Assembly: GCF_026212465.1 (NCBI RefSeq)
Contig: NC_080049.1
Span: forward strand, 23,078,872-23,142,871
Length of the DNA stretch: 64,000 nt
Origin: Amaranthus tricolor
Taxonomy: Eukaryota; Streptophyta; Magnoliopsida; Caryophyllales; Amaranthaceae
Direction: 5' to 3'
Part shown: one piece after another, positions 21,895 to 34,177 of the stretch
How the letters are laid out: each line of letters begins with the position of its first letter
Numbering within the stretch: the stretch's first letter is position 1
Program-made: the position numbers and the translations under genes
The notes under the pieces: generated by a model
The model's input: the letters and a program-made list of their open reading frames with translations, nothing else
Told to the model about the DNA's origin: nothing
The model's database searches: none

Positions 21895-24800
21895 TTATGA
21901 CCTAACGGGCCCAAAGTTGCTCGAAATCCTCTCTAGTCGAGACCATAGCAAGCTTCCGAAGGATAACAAGCTTGGTTTGTCATCCATTCCTCTTGTGTTA
22001 CTATCGCTTTTGTTGGTCGGTTTATCATGCACCACAACTTTTCCGTCAATCTCTTTCTCTATTGCTGCCACCATATCTTTGCTTATCTTCCGCCCTGAAG
22101 CATCTGCAACATAAAATGTGCCCGTTGCCTTGTCATTTTCGGTGCCTACCTCAGCTCTAGTTACCGATAGCCCACACTCACGGAAAACCCTCGTTACATC
22201 TGAGAGTAGTCCTATTCTGTCCTTGGCAATGATTTCCAACTTCAAACCCTACACGAAATACAAACAATCGAACTTAAATGACTTCTTGGTTATCCTCGGA
22301 CCATCGATTTAGTTCAGTTCTGAATCGGGGGTTGAGATGAAATTGCTAGTCATACCTGTGTGCCTCTTCTGTCTACAGCCGCGGTCAAGCATTTTCTTAC
22401 TCTGTACCTCTCATTTTCAGAGTCCAATGTACATCCGTCTTTTCGTCGTACATAATACTCCTAAAACGAGCAAAGTAATGGATTTATACATAAGTTAAAA
22501 TCATTTTGATGCCGATGAAACTTACTGCCTACTATACGGGAGTTACCTGAACTGCAATCGAGGAGTTGGAAGAGATGGCAGCATGAAATACCATATATTG
22601 CATGTCCGTGAGAGAACAGACAGTGTCGAACAGCAACTTAGGACGGTCTCTACACTTTATATTTACAACAGAATACCCCTTCTCTTTACAAGTATCTATG
22701 CTTACTTGAGTGCATCCACAGCTCATTCTGTTATTATTCAGTTTATCCCTCTTCAACTCCATTCCTTCACCAGCACCACTGCTACCCCCACATATACTGC
22801 ACGGCTCGTAATCTTCATCAGTCAGCATGAGTTGATGAAGTCTTCGCTCAGTGTGAGTCTGAGCCGTAGCAGGTGTGGTCAATTTAACACACTGCTTCTC
22901 GCCGTTCTTGTGATGGGCTTCCACAACAGTCTGCAGCTGTTCTTGTATGTGACACAGCCGTTTTTGGTCTGTAATTGGTCTGCCCATCTCATGATCATCC
23001 ACATAGATGATGCACGCACCCCTCCGGTTGTGGGTCCATGCCACCGCAGCGCTGACATGGCACCCTAGCTCAGTGAGCACTGCTGACACTTCGGATAGCA
23101 AGCCTGGCTGATCTGTCACAGTCATCTCCAGGGCCACGTGCTCCATTGCAACATGTCGAGGTCTCACTTCTCGACCTGGGCATACTTGCACTTCCTTTGA
23201 ACTTCTCTTGGTGCATATTGCCTTCAAAATTTACCAACTTTTTCATGTTAAGGTTATAAAAAATATCCAGTGCAACAATTTTAAGTACATACATGCACTA
23301 CGTAATACATTTACGACCGTTTGGTTATTGGTACTAATTGGTGATAATGGGAACGATTTGTATTGAAAATATTCATGATATGTATAATATCATTCCTATG
23401 GTAGTAAAAGTTTAATCATTAAAAACTTTTTTTTCACAATATTTCATTATCATCTAATATCACATTTTCAATGGTCATGCGTTAAAATGAATTTTGTGAA
23501 CAAAATGAGATTGTTGAAGGAGAATAAGCATGTCTGTTAAATTGGTCAAGAGATATTCGTGCTAAAATTACACTAACTTTCCATTATCATTCCCACTATT
23601 TAATACCGATTACCAAACAGGCCGTTAATGCTTTCAAACCACACCAATAATTAATTATCCCAATGTCGTCAACTCATCAAGTCACTCTTATAAAATCTCA
23701 TCTAGGAAGAATTTGAAGGGTCCTCTTGATCATCTGTGCAACCTTATATAGTTAAGATTACAAAGACGACCATATCTTCGCCTACAGGCTACAACTTCAG
23801 ATAAATAAGAAGTGTACATGACTTATAAGTCATTTTACTACAGTCAATATAATCCGAAGCCAAAGAACTATAAATCTGTGGCGTCTAGATGATATTTCCG
23901 TTATATGGGAGATCATTCATTAAGAGAACATTAATACAATTTGAGAAAGAATAGTGTAAACTAAAGAAAGAAAGGACCTTTTGAATGTATTGAATAAGAG
24001 CTTCATCAGTGATCTTGTTACCAACTTGGTCAGTCACGTGGAAGACTGAAAATCATGCAATGAAGACGAACCCACATGGATTAGATAAAGATGATGTTGT
24101 ATTTTAAATCATAAAAATTGTAAGGTAGCAAAGTTGATACTATTTGAACTGTGTTAGTGTTTGGTTTGTTCTGGTTATAAAGCAGAAAAGATAATGAAAA
24201 TGACACGAAATATGATACTAACCGTCCATGAACCATCCACCATCAGAACAAATGTATGATTTTAAGATCAAAAGGTCTAAATCTGTCAAGATTTGCACGA
24301 CTTCTAACAGAATCCCATGCTTGTTTGCACTATCAACCTGTGTTTCACATAATAATTCCATTTTTATTAACCAAACAGAGACTTAAATTAATTTCATAAG
24401 TTTGGTTATTGGTAGCCATTCAAAAGTTACCCACATGGAACAATGCTAAGATACCCCATCTCAAAAGGACACCTACTTTTTTCATTTTGCTTTTTGCATC
24501 TAACATAACAAACAATAAATGTGTATTCACTAGCTTTAAACATCTAAAGTAGGGTACATAAGAGTCATAAATCCCTACTTTCTTTTAAAAAAATTATTCA
24601 CTTTATAAAATAAAATAAGGTGTTCATGAATTGGTTTTTGGCCAATTCAGTTGAGTAATTAGTTGGCTTGCTTAACAAGTTGGAAACACTGATTGTTTTA
24701 ATTAAAAGTTAAGTATAAATTGAAATATTTACTAAAAGTAGTTATTGGCGATATTTATAAGTGAAAAGGTGAACCAATAAATCAGAAGTTAATAAAAGTC

Positions 24801-27350
24801 CTAAAAATGTTTACTTTTTATTAGAGGTGTTCAAAACAGACCCGACGATCCGATATTTACCCGACCTTATAATTGAACACAACTTGACGAGACTTCAAAA
24901 AAATTTTAAAATTTATATAAAATTCCATGTGAATACAACGCCCGATATTGAATCGACACAAAACATCTAACCAAAATCGACACGATAATCCGAATGAACA
25001 CCTCTACTTTTTACATGTATTTAAAACAAAAGAAAATTCTACTTAGTTTTATTAATGGAGACAGATACTAAAACGATCTTGATTGAGATATATACTTTAA
25101 TAAAAAGATGATATAAAGATCAGACTGATCTAAATTGGTGTACTCCTATATTGTAAGGATACACACTATAAGCTTGATGTTTAGATCCTTTAATAGTTAA
25201 GGAGTTGTTTTTTAGCAATCAACAAAACATTTATAAAAACAGAAATTACTTTTTAAGGTTCTGTCCGTACAATGTGGAAAGGTTGGTAATATGAACATGG
25301 TTCTCACTCAATAATGGGGAATCCTTGTACAGAAAGCTACAGTATCCATTTTTATTATAAATGATTGTGATAATATTTCTTAACAGCTTCCTCAGGTCGT
25401 GGATTCCACTATACTTTCTATGAAAGTACTCAAAGTTTCCAACTATATTACTCATTTTCTTCCAAAATAGTATATTCATTTTATTTTTTACTTATTTCTA
25501 TCTAATTGCACGCATTCCTCTTGTCCTTTCCCTTGTAAATTATGGGTATAATCTGTTCGCTATCTCTCCCCTCGAACCCCAACTTCATGGGGATACTGGG
25601 CTGATGACCATGATTTATGCTATCTCTCCCCTCGAACCCCAACTTCGTGGGGGATACTGGGCTGATGACCATGATTTATTTCTATCTAATACATAGAGTA
25701 TAGTATATCAAGATAGTGGATATGTTGTAGAAAAACATCAATATTATCATTGATTATAATGAGATTAGGGGACATTAAAAATGATGAATTAGTTTATTTG
25801 TGATGTTTGAGAAGTATGATTAGTTATCAATAAATTGTATGAATAAAATAGTTTTTAAAAAATAACTTACAAAACAACTTGTAAATTGGTGATCAAAATT
25901 TTGAAAATTGGACTTTAAAATCAAGTGCAACTTGGCTTATTGTTTTTAAAGGGAGTAGAAATCTCCACTAAGCATTTTGGTTGGAATGAGTTGTTTTTGT
26001 TTGTTGCAAACCAATACATATAAAAAAATATCATCATTATCTATGATTATTATAATATTATTCAATGAAGAAAAATTGTACAAGTTGTTTATTGTTTAAT
26101 AATTATATAAAAACAAACCAAAGAGTCAAATTTGCTACCTAGAAATTGACCAAATTTGATTTCAAATCTAAAATACCAAAACTATGTAAAACCAACTGAA
26201 GAGGAGTGTTCGTTAAACTCCTGTGTGCTACAATAAATAATGGAAGACTCCATCCACAAGTTGAGTTAACATGTAGCTTCCTACCCTCATTTATGCCTAC
26301 CCAAAATATAATTAATTTCTTAAAATTGTAAAAAAGTAAACATTCAATTTATTATTTGTAGACTTCTCTTTTACATAGTTAATCCCTTTGTTCCAAATAA
26401 TTAGTAATAAATCATTTTGTAATTCATTTATTGAATTTGCTCAATCTTTATTTTTTGTCTATAAATTACACTTCTTTAATTTGCATCTACTTATTTAATT
26501 TATCTTTTTATCTCATTTATAATTTTAAATAAAATAATTATTGATAACTTTAACTCAGTTTTTCCATTTTTATCCATCATAGGGTATATAATATATCCTG
26601 GTAACACAAACAAAAGCTTAACTCAACAATTATGAGCTTAAGTTTTTGACTGATATGTTTTTTAATATAATATTAGAGCCAAGGGGTCACGGATTCAAAT
26701 CTAAATCACCCATTATTTAAAATAAAATATCTAACGCTAGGTATACAAGGTTTTGTGTTACATCCACACTTCTATCCACAATTCTAGACCAAATGACTCT
26801 CGTGTGAAAAATATGTTAAAATATATATCATATTATAAGGCTTCAAACATCGGCTTAAACTTTTGATTAATTGTTATTTGACAACCAATTTGTACTCAAG
26901 ATTATTTCTTTGAGAGGTAGGGAGTATTAAAATAGCATTCAATAATTCAAGTACGGTATCTCATTTCGTTTGTTACAACCTCTATTTATAGACAGAATAT
27001 AGAATCCACAAACCAATGAAAGCTTAATCAAATCTAAATTAGATTAAATAAATGATTTAAAACTTTAAATAAATCAAAAAAAAAAAAACTTAAAATTTGT
27101 AAAATTTCTAACCTTGATAAGTGTGCAATCTTTACAAGTATCGTTGTCAATGCAAACCCTACATCATCAACCAAATAAAATGAAAATCCAAAAAATGAAA
27201 ACCCAAAAAAAGCTGAAAACTTTGAACAAGAATAAATTAAATTACAAATCACAAATTAAGATAAAGGAAAAACCTTGGAGGATTAATATGTTCGATTAAA
27301 GATTCAAACTCGGGATTGAAGTAAGGTCTGTAATAGCAGAATCCTTCCAT
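21895..27350 (-). CDS. ACR: ACT domain repeat (ACR) protein, seven exons
   Basis: Exons on the minus strand: 27274-27350, 27113-27158, 24223-24337, 23978-24045, 22547-23221, 22356-22460 and 21895-22248. All introns have GT-AG ends and the phases agree, giving 479 residues, a usual ACR length. The N-terminus has the ACR signature [19 protein letters not shown], then [15 protein letters not shown]. Four ACT domains follow at about 42-100 ([26 protein letters not shown]), 132-205 ([20 protein letters not shown]), 284-345 ([17 protein letters not shown]) and 363-435 ([20 protein letters not shown]). ACT domains bind amino acids, as in the bacterial GlnD sensor; plant ACRs are proposed amino-acid sensors or regulators. 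The second intron is long (2775 bp). Intron 4 carries a MITE. No broken splice site or stop was seen, so the gene looks functional. The ACR subgroup number is not assigned. Confidence 0.93.
23314..23624. mobile_element. Harbinger/Tourist-like MITE, copy 3, inside ACR intron 4
   Basis: 311 bp with a perfect TTA target duplication (23311-23313 and 23625-23627). TIR is CGACCGTTTGGTTATTGGTA on the left, inverted CGGCCTGTTTGGTAATCGGT on the right. It lies wholly within the intron at 23222-23977. Confidence 0.87.
25561..25680 (+). repeat. Tandem duplication of a LINE-like 3' tail
   Basis: Two 60-bp copies (25561-25620 and 25621-25680) that are nearly identical. Words CCCCAACTTCGTGGGG and GATACTGGG resemble the ACCCCACTTGTGGGA...ACTGGG tail often seen at the 3' ends of plant LINE/SINE inserts. 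Within ACR intron 2. Confidence 0.7.
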
Positions 27351-27842
27351 TTGTAAATTGTAATTTTGTTTTAAAAACAGAGAAAAATCTGTTCACTCAC
27401 AGATTTATTGATTGAAAAACAACCCAGGAAGTAATTTTTAGTTGGTTGAATGAAAATCATAATGGGTGTGAATTTAAGGATTCATAATTCAGAATTTATG
27501 GCAAGAAATTAAAAAAATATATAAAAAAAGATGATTTTTTTTGGGTGTTGTTTGGAAAGGGGAAAACTGAGAAGCAATAATAAGTGTTGTTGTTAGAAAA
27601 GTTATGGATATGAAAGTGTCTGTTATCTTGGAAGATGAGAAGATGAGAAAAAGAAGGAGGAAGGATGAAATTAACTTGTATATAAATGGGTTTAGAAGGA
27701 GGAGATTAGGAAATCCGAAAAAGAAGGTGAGTCCGGTCAACCTTGAAAATAACACTTCTAACCAAATTCCATTTTTCTTTAAATATTTAGCTTGATTTTC
27801 ATGGGATATTTTTCTTATCTAAGTGTTTAGCACAAACTTGAA
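27351..27842 (-). promoter_or_regulatory. ACR 5' leader and proximal promoter
   Basis: Only 492 bp separate the ACR start codon from the MULE insertion. A TATA-like run on the minus strand (TTTATATATTTTT, about 27510-27523) would give a leader of about 130-150 nt. The small frames here on both strands look fortuitous. Confidence 0.45.
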
Positions 27843-27912
27843 GGGTGATGCTATTTTTCGCCACCCCTTTACATTTTATCGCCACCCCTGTAAAATTACA
27901 TTTTTGCCTCTG
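27843..27912 (+). repeat. Left terminal inverted repeat of the MULE
   Basis: Starts GGGTGATGCTATTTTTCGCC and contains two CGCCACCCC boxes about 20 bp apart. Inverted partner of 34476-34546. The outermost 10 bp match poorly, the next 60 bp well. Confidence 0.78.
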
Positions 27913-28210
27913 TATTTAAAAAAATTACAAAATTGCCACTATACTTAAAAATTAATTAATAAATGTAAATCACGCTTAATAACACTAATAAGAATTTAAT
28001 GCGTAAGATTTGTCTATATATATGGAATTCTGAGATGCGTATGAAGTACGAATTCAAACACGGTACTATCTCTCTAAAAACTGGTATTATCTCTCTAAAA
28101 AGTGATAAAGAAGTGGTAACCCGTAATTGGTTAAATATGGCTAACGAAAGCGACTATGAGTCGGATACGGTACGTAAAGTTGTCGTTGGAAAATTAAAAA
28201 AAAAAAAAAA

Positions 28211-28300
28211 GGCGCACAAATCTGGGCGGCTGAACCATGGTTCAGGCGCACAGATCTGGGCGCCTGAACCATGGTTCAGGCGCACAGATCTGTGTGCCTG
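28211..28300. repeat. GC-rich palindromic block, MULE left subterminal
   Basis: Sits in intron 1 of the transposase. It alternates CAGATCTG-type boxes (28251-28258, 28285-28292 and a variant near 28217) with the palindrome GAACCATGGTTC, twice, and GGCGC shoulders. Long perfect foldback potential. Its words recur in the right-end blocks 33941-34030 and 34178-34270. Confidence 0.85.
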
Positions 28301-28477
28301 TGAATTTTTTTTTTCCGTATTAATTTTTTTTAATTATTATTATTATTATTGTTAGTACTATTTTTTATTTTCCGTATTAATTTTTTTTTATTTTTCGTAT
28401 AAATTTTTATTGTTGATAAATTTAAATTTTTAAGATTTTTTTATTTACGTAATGTTTTTAATTTGTTGTTGTTGTTG

Positions 28478-28479
<2 letters not shown>

Positions 28480-28530
<51 letters not shown>
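28480..28530. repeat. (TTA)n microsatellite
   Basis: About 17 uninterrupted trinucleotide units within intron 1 of the MULE transposase gene. Confidence 0.95.
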
Positions 28531-31500
28531 GTAGTCATTAATGTATTTAATTTATATTATTTATATTTCAAATTTGCAGGAGTTTGAAAACTTTGGAGAC
28601 AAAGTAGACTACTCCGGTAGCTTTGTTACGGATAGGGAATTTATCTCCTTAGATGAGTTACATAGTTGGGCCGATGCGATAGCAATAACAATCGGTTTTC
28701 AATTTACACGTGCTTCTTATAAAAAGAAAGAAGGACGTTCTAGAGTTAGTGTTTATTTAAGATGTCACCGCTATGGTAATATTAGGGGTGATGTACATAA
28801 TCTAGATAATACTGCCCGACCTGGTTCTAAAAGTAGAAGTTGCGGGTGTAAATTTATGATTGTAGGAAGTAGTAGTAAACCACCAGAAAGACCTTGGACG
28901 GTAAGGGTGTGTCCTGGTGAAAAGGGAAAACATAACCACCCGTTCTTGATGTACAGAGATGGTCATGTAAGGGCAAATAGGATTAATGTAGACATTCGGG
29001 AGCACATACGACAGCTTAGTGCAACCGGAATGCAACCGGCCTTTATTATGAATTCTATTAGAGATAATTTTCCTGGTTTTTATGCTAGTATGAATCAGAT
29101 ATATAATATTAGACAATCAATAAGGAGAGAAGAGATGGAGGGTAGGACTCCCCTTCAACACTGTCTTCATATGGCCACAGAACTTAATTATGTGGTCTGG
29201 ACAGACTTGGATAACGAAGGGCAATTGAGCAGACTATTAATTGCAAATCCTACCTCTATCCAAATGATACGTACGTGGCCGTATGTTGTGCTGATAGATA
29301 CAACGTACAAAACGAACAAACAAAAGTGGCCACTATGTGAAGTGATCGGAATGACGCCAACCAATCACAATTTCTTGGTTGCGTTTTGTTTGATGCGAGA
29401 TGAGGCGGCTGTGTCGTATTCGTGGGTGCTGCAGGGTTTGAGAGATATTTTCGGCACTGCTCAGACTCCTAGCGTCATTGTAACCGATCGAGACGAAGGT
29501 TTATCTGCAGCTATTCGTGACGTCTTCCCAGGTAAAAAGGCTTTGCTGATTCATTATTGTGGTTATATCTAATGATAATGTCTTAATTACGTTCAATGTT
29601 TTGTTTGATGTAGATGTGCGGCATTTGTTATGCATCTGGCATATTGGCAACGACGTTGAGAACATGGTGGACAAGTTGTGTGGCGGCAAGAAAAATCAAC
29701 AAGGGCAGGTATTCAGGAAAAGTAGATGGAACCCCTTGGTTGAAAGTTCTACGATCGAGGAATATGAAGATAAATGGCAAGTGATCGTCAGTACGTGGTC
29801 GGTTAGGAACAAAAAGGTCGTTCGGTATTTGACTGGAACATGGATTCCACTGAGAGAGAAATTTGTCCGTGCGTGGACGAATGATTGTTTACACTTGGGT
29901 AACCGGACTACCAGCAGAGTTGAAAGCCAACACTCGTCTTTTAAGTATTACCTTGGTAGCGGTAATAGCTCATTCGATACCCTTTTCAAAAGGGCGCACG
30001 CACAGATTACAAATTAGCAAGCTACAATCCGACAAGCGCTACAGGATTCCATGTCTTCTGTACCAAGATCGATGCGACAGCATTACTTTAGACCTCTATA
30101 TCGCCACGTATCTCTCTATGCCTTGGAGCAGCTCCAGCTTGAGTATAACCGCATGTTAGAACTCGGTGATTTTGTGTTTAACAAATGTGGTTGTGTACTT
30201 CAACAAACCCATGGATTGCCGTGTGCATGTTATTTACATATGTCCATCGGATCACATGGTGCTTTGTATTTGGATGACATTCATGAATTCTGGAGTACTT
30301 TGAGGTACACAGAGGTAGGAGACGAAACCGATGAAGGAGTACGATACCCGAACGCCAATGACAAAGAGTACTTTCAATCTCTGGTCGATGAAGTCCTCAA
30401 ATCTAATCCCGCTGTTGTTCGCCGAATGTCTCAGTTACTTGAATATGAACTACACCCAGATGGCGCGGAAATACCTGAGCCTTACGCTAGTCCACCGAGA
30501 AAGGGAAGACCAAGCACAAGTAAAAACATGAGAAGGAGAAAAAGTTCATTTAAATATAGCAGATCATCTTCTCGCGGTCGAGGGTCTAGATCTTCTTCCC
30601 GCGGGAGATCTAGTGGCAGATCTAGTGGTCGAGAGACGCAATCCTCAGTAGGAATTAAGTTCAGTTTCAACTTATCCGGTACTTGACTATATTTTTCGTT
30701 TTTTGCATTAATTCGTCTCAGTTTACGCATATTAACTTTATTTACATTTATTGTAGATGATCCTGGAGGTCGAGATTTTTCACACTTTCCATGGCCTAAT
30801 AACATCCCATTTATCCTTCCTCCTTACTTGTTCGACTGGATTGATGTGTTAGGTGATGGTAACCGTGGATTTAGAGCAATTGTCGTCACAGAGCTGGGAG
30901 GCGAGGAAGCATGGCCTCTTTTAAGGCGTGCTATGAGTATGGAAATGCAAATGAATAGAGCGCAATACCTAACTTTGTATCTATCCCAGGAGTCACTAGA
31001 CGATTCTATATTCAGAATAGGTTCACACGCAAACGGACCTGCTCCTTTCATGCACTGGATGGATGCACCGATGGCTTTGTACTCTGCAGCAACATTTCTA
31101 AACATTGCCATTGCTTATTATGGTTCTGCTGACTATAATCCGCAATACAACTGTTTGATTCTCCCGTTAAGGAAAGCATCGGGCGTGAATAGTGTAAATA
31201 AAGTAATACATATATGTTGGGTTAATAGAAATCATTTTGTTCAACTTTTAATGAACGACGATTCGTCCCCTCTACCGCCGATCCATCCAAGTTGGAAACA
31301 AGCAGCTGACAATTTCACCAAACATCTTGACACACATTTCAGTACGAGGATTATGCTCTGGAATAATCTACGCGGGCCACGTTCACAACCAACTAACACC
31401 ACCGCTGACGATGCTGTAAATTTAGATACTCCATAGAATTTATACACGACATTCATTATAAATTGTATATAATCCATAATTATACTATTGTGTATACGAA

Positions 31501-31587
31501 TGACATTCATTGACGAAAAGAAATGCAATAATTAATGTAAAATAGTTTCAGTACAGACTATGTAGGATCATGCCCTTTAAAAATTTG

Positions 31588-33629
31588 TCATTCTTCAAAT
31601 AAATCTCTACAATCATTAAGGTATATTTCTAACGCATGTCGTTGACGGGGGTTCAAATCCGCAACCTTAGCAGGTAGTCTTGCCAGTGGAGCGAATCGAC
31701 TGGGCCATTCATTCAGGAACTGAAAACACAAAAGGATAATGTCCGTTATTAATTCATTAAAAAAAAAATCTGAAAAAAAAACTGATAATAAAACTCACGT
31801 ATTCAGATCTGCTCTGAGAAGGACCAGGACCGGAAGTAGGCCCTTCGTCCGGGGCTATGTACGGGTGTGAGCACACTTTGAACCAATCAACGTAATTAGG
31901 TTCAGCCTCAAAAGGAACAGAAGCCCGACGAAGTCCCTGCTCAACAAGGCGGGCACTATAGGGGAACCTACTCCATGCCTCCAAATATACAGCAGAAGAA
32001 GGAAAGGTCACGTAGTAGGTACCGTGTGCCGGTCGGACAGCCTTGGCTGGTCTAATAGGAGCGGAAGGAATAGCCTGCACGAACCCAATCTGTCGCAATG
32101 TCCGCTCCGGCAAATACACCTCCACAACATCAAAGCACGTGATACCCCCGATTACGGTGGTGCGTGGGTGATCATTCAGCAACGCACCAGCAGCAGAATT
32201 GTAGGGAGTCCATACAACCTGCATACAAGCGAAGTTCACAAAAAAAATACTATAAATTGAAAACAACATGCATGACAAAATGTAATGTACAGTACCTGAG
32301 TCTCCGTCATTGAATCAAGAACCTTGCGGTAGTCCCTCAACCTGTCCAGCTCACGACATGGTTTTTTCGATGTCCACATCTCCGCCCTAGTCATGTTTGG
32401 CACATCTTCTCGGCGAGCATGAGGGCGGAAAGGGGGAAAGTACTCATAGATCCATGTCTGGAGCAATGTGAGGCATCCAGCAATGGTCTTACAACCAGCC
32501 CTAGATGCCATTCCGAGCTGCCTGTACAAGAACGCCAAGGTCACCGCACCCCAGGCCACGTCCTGCTGATCGTCGTTCACGGCAAGTATCGGGTGAGGTC
32601 GCATGCCAATTCTAGACTTATCCGCCAACAAGGTAGAGCCGATGACAGCCATGTAGTACGCTGTCTTCTAGGTATCCATGGCCTGCGACCTATGACACAG
32701 CCGCATCAATTCAGCAACGGTTATGCATCCGCCGGTGAATGAACCTTTACGCCGAAGCTCAAACAGAGGCTCCCCGAACAGATTGGTGATACCAACCTCC
32801 CACTCCGCCTCCGAAGGCTCATCCGGCAGAGAACCTTCAATAGAAATACCCAATATGCGTTGCACGTCGTGCAACATAATCGTCATCTCTCCCCAGGGCA
32901 TGTGGAAGGTGTTCGTATCCGGCTGCCACCTCTCGACGAACGCAGATATCAAAGCACAATCGATGTGCTGGTGCATAATGACCGGTAGTCGGCCGAGGGA
33001 AGTGGCAGGTAGAACATCGTTTAGCGCATCGGACATATCCTTCAGTCCGATGATGGACTCCACCGGTCTCTTCCTAATACGGCATTCTAGAATCGGAGGC
33101 GTACGCTTGGAGCCGTCATAAATAAGTTTAGCTATGTGCCCGCCATAGCTAGGGATCAGTCGCGTATCGGTCGGCCCACCGGGCTGGGGTGATGTCACTA
33201 ACCAGTCCGTGTTAGTGGACTGTGAGGGCTGATTATCGACAAAACTACGTCCTGCGCGCTCAGATGCGGCAGAAAAACTCGGGCCGCCCCGCGCAAATCT
33301 GCCGTCGGGGCCGCGAACAACAACCCAGTCCACTTGGCGACACTCAGTACCTTGAACTGAACATCATCAGCATCATTATCATCATCACTATAAACCCCCC
33401 AACTACTCTGGAGGCTGTCAGCCTGGTCATCAATAGGAGTACGCACTTGGTTCAGCGTACTCGACCTTTGGGCCTCACTGTGTCTGACAGTCTCTTCATG
33501 CCTAGCCCTCCTAGCAGAACCCGTCACCCCCCTCTCATGCGGGTCCCCTCTAAGTAAAGTAGGCCTTGAACTATTACCTCTCAACAATTGCCTAAAAAAA
33601 CCTTTTCCTTTTCCTTGATTACCAGTCAT
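31588..33629 (-). pseudogene. Plant mobile domain (PMD, MAIN-like) gene carried by the MULE
   Basis: Minus-strand exons: about 33629-32296, 32218-31799 and 31719-31588, with GT-AG introns and phase 0. The PMD core reads SAFVERWQPDTNTFHMPWGE, MTIMLHDVQRILGISIEG and, later, WGAVTLAFLYRQL, SRAGCKTIAGCLTLLQTWIY and YEYFPPFRP, as in MAIN/MAIL-type proteins. The C-terminal exon reads FLNEWPSRFAPLARL and ends EE-stop. Defects: an in-frame TAG at 32668-32670 (the same frame reads on through KTAYYMAVIGSTLL), and a frame change near 33335 between the N-terminal frame (from 33629) and the VDWVVVRGPDGRF frame. Host PMD proteins act in silencing and genome stability; PMD domains are also known from transposons. 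Why the MULE carries it is inference. Confidence 0.83.
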
Positions 33630-33940
33630 TTTCTACAATTTTTACAGTTTTATTCAAAGATAAATAATAATTTAACAACAAAAAAATTAACATACAAATT
33701 TACACTAATAATTTATAAAACAACACATGAACATATTTATAATAATAAAAAAAATAACAATCACATTAATAATAACATAATTAATTATAATAACATTAAC
33801 ATATATTTAATAAAAAAAAATACAATCACAATAATAATAAAAATAAAATTAATAATAATAACATTAACATAATAATAACATACTTCAAAATTAAAATTAA
33901 TTATTCCTAAATATAACGAAAAAAAAAAATTAAAAAGAGA

Positions 33941-34030
33941 GGGGCCCAGATCTGGGCGGCTGGACCGCGGTTCAGCCGCCTAATTTTAGGCGGCTGAACC
34001 GGGGTCCAGCCGCCCAGATCTGGGCGCCTC
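33941..34030. repeat. GC-rich hairpin block A, MULE right subterminal
   Basis: Two roughly 40-bp arms (CCCAGATCTGGGCGGCTGG...) are inverted around the spacer TAATTTTA. CAGATCTG boxes lie at 33947 and 34015. Near-perfect stem. Confidence 0.87.
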
Positions 34031-34177
34031 CCTTTCATTTTTTTTTTTGCATTCAAAACAATATATAAAATTTACTAAAAAATATAAAAATTACACATTA
34101 CAACATACAAATTTACAATAATAATTCAAAATTTATATTAATTAATCCTAAATACACGGAAAAAAAAAATTCAAAAC

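Larger units (their letters stand above)
28137..31436 (+). pseudogene. MULE transposase fused by splicing to an OTU-like cysteine protease domain
   Basis: Exons read as 28137-28169, 28580-29531, 29614-30678 and 30757-31436, with GT-AG introns and matching phases. A GCM1/FAR1-type zinc finger (SCGCKFMI, KHNH) comes first. Then the MULE transposase: D in LIDTTYKTN (about residue 251), D in VTDRDEG (about 312) and E in RVESQHSSF (about 431), so the DDE triad is present. A SWIM-like finger follows (CGCVLQQTHGLPCAC; final His is Cys). An Arg/Ser-rich linker leads to the OTU domain: DGNRGFRAI, where the family has DGNC, and the His motif NHFVQL at 31230-31244. One in-frame TAG at 30015-30017 stops the protein at 462 residues; the frame continues through it to about 910 codons. 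The OTU Cys-to-Arg change (30864-30866) should abolish protease activity. Small RNA or protein expression is unknown. Confidence 0.87.

Noticed and set aside
26610..26730. SINE-like segment with GGATTCAAATCT resembling a B box
   Set aside because: No matching A box at tRNA spacing, no poly-A tail and no target duplication.
27999..28355. 118-codon frame at the left end of the MULE
   Set aside because: It reads through the splice donor at 28170 and across the GC-rich hairpin block; only the 11 codons from 28137 to 28169 fit the transposase.
30482..30805. Long minus-strand frames opposite the MULE transposase (also 31241-31528)
   Set aside because: Shadows of the coding strand; the transposase and OTU motifs are all on the plus strand.
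33222..33557. Plus-strand frames opposite the PMD gene (also 32419-32742 and 32723-33121)
   Set aside because: Antisense shadows; the PMD motifs lie on the minus strand.
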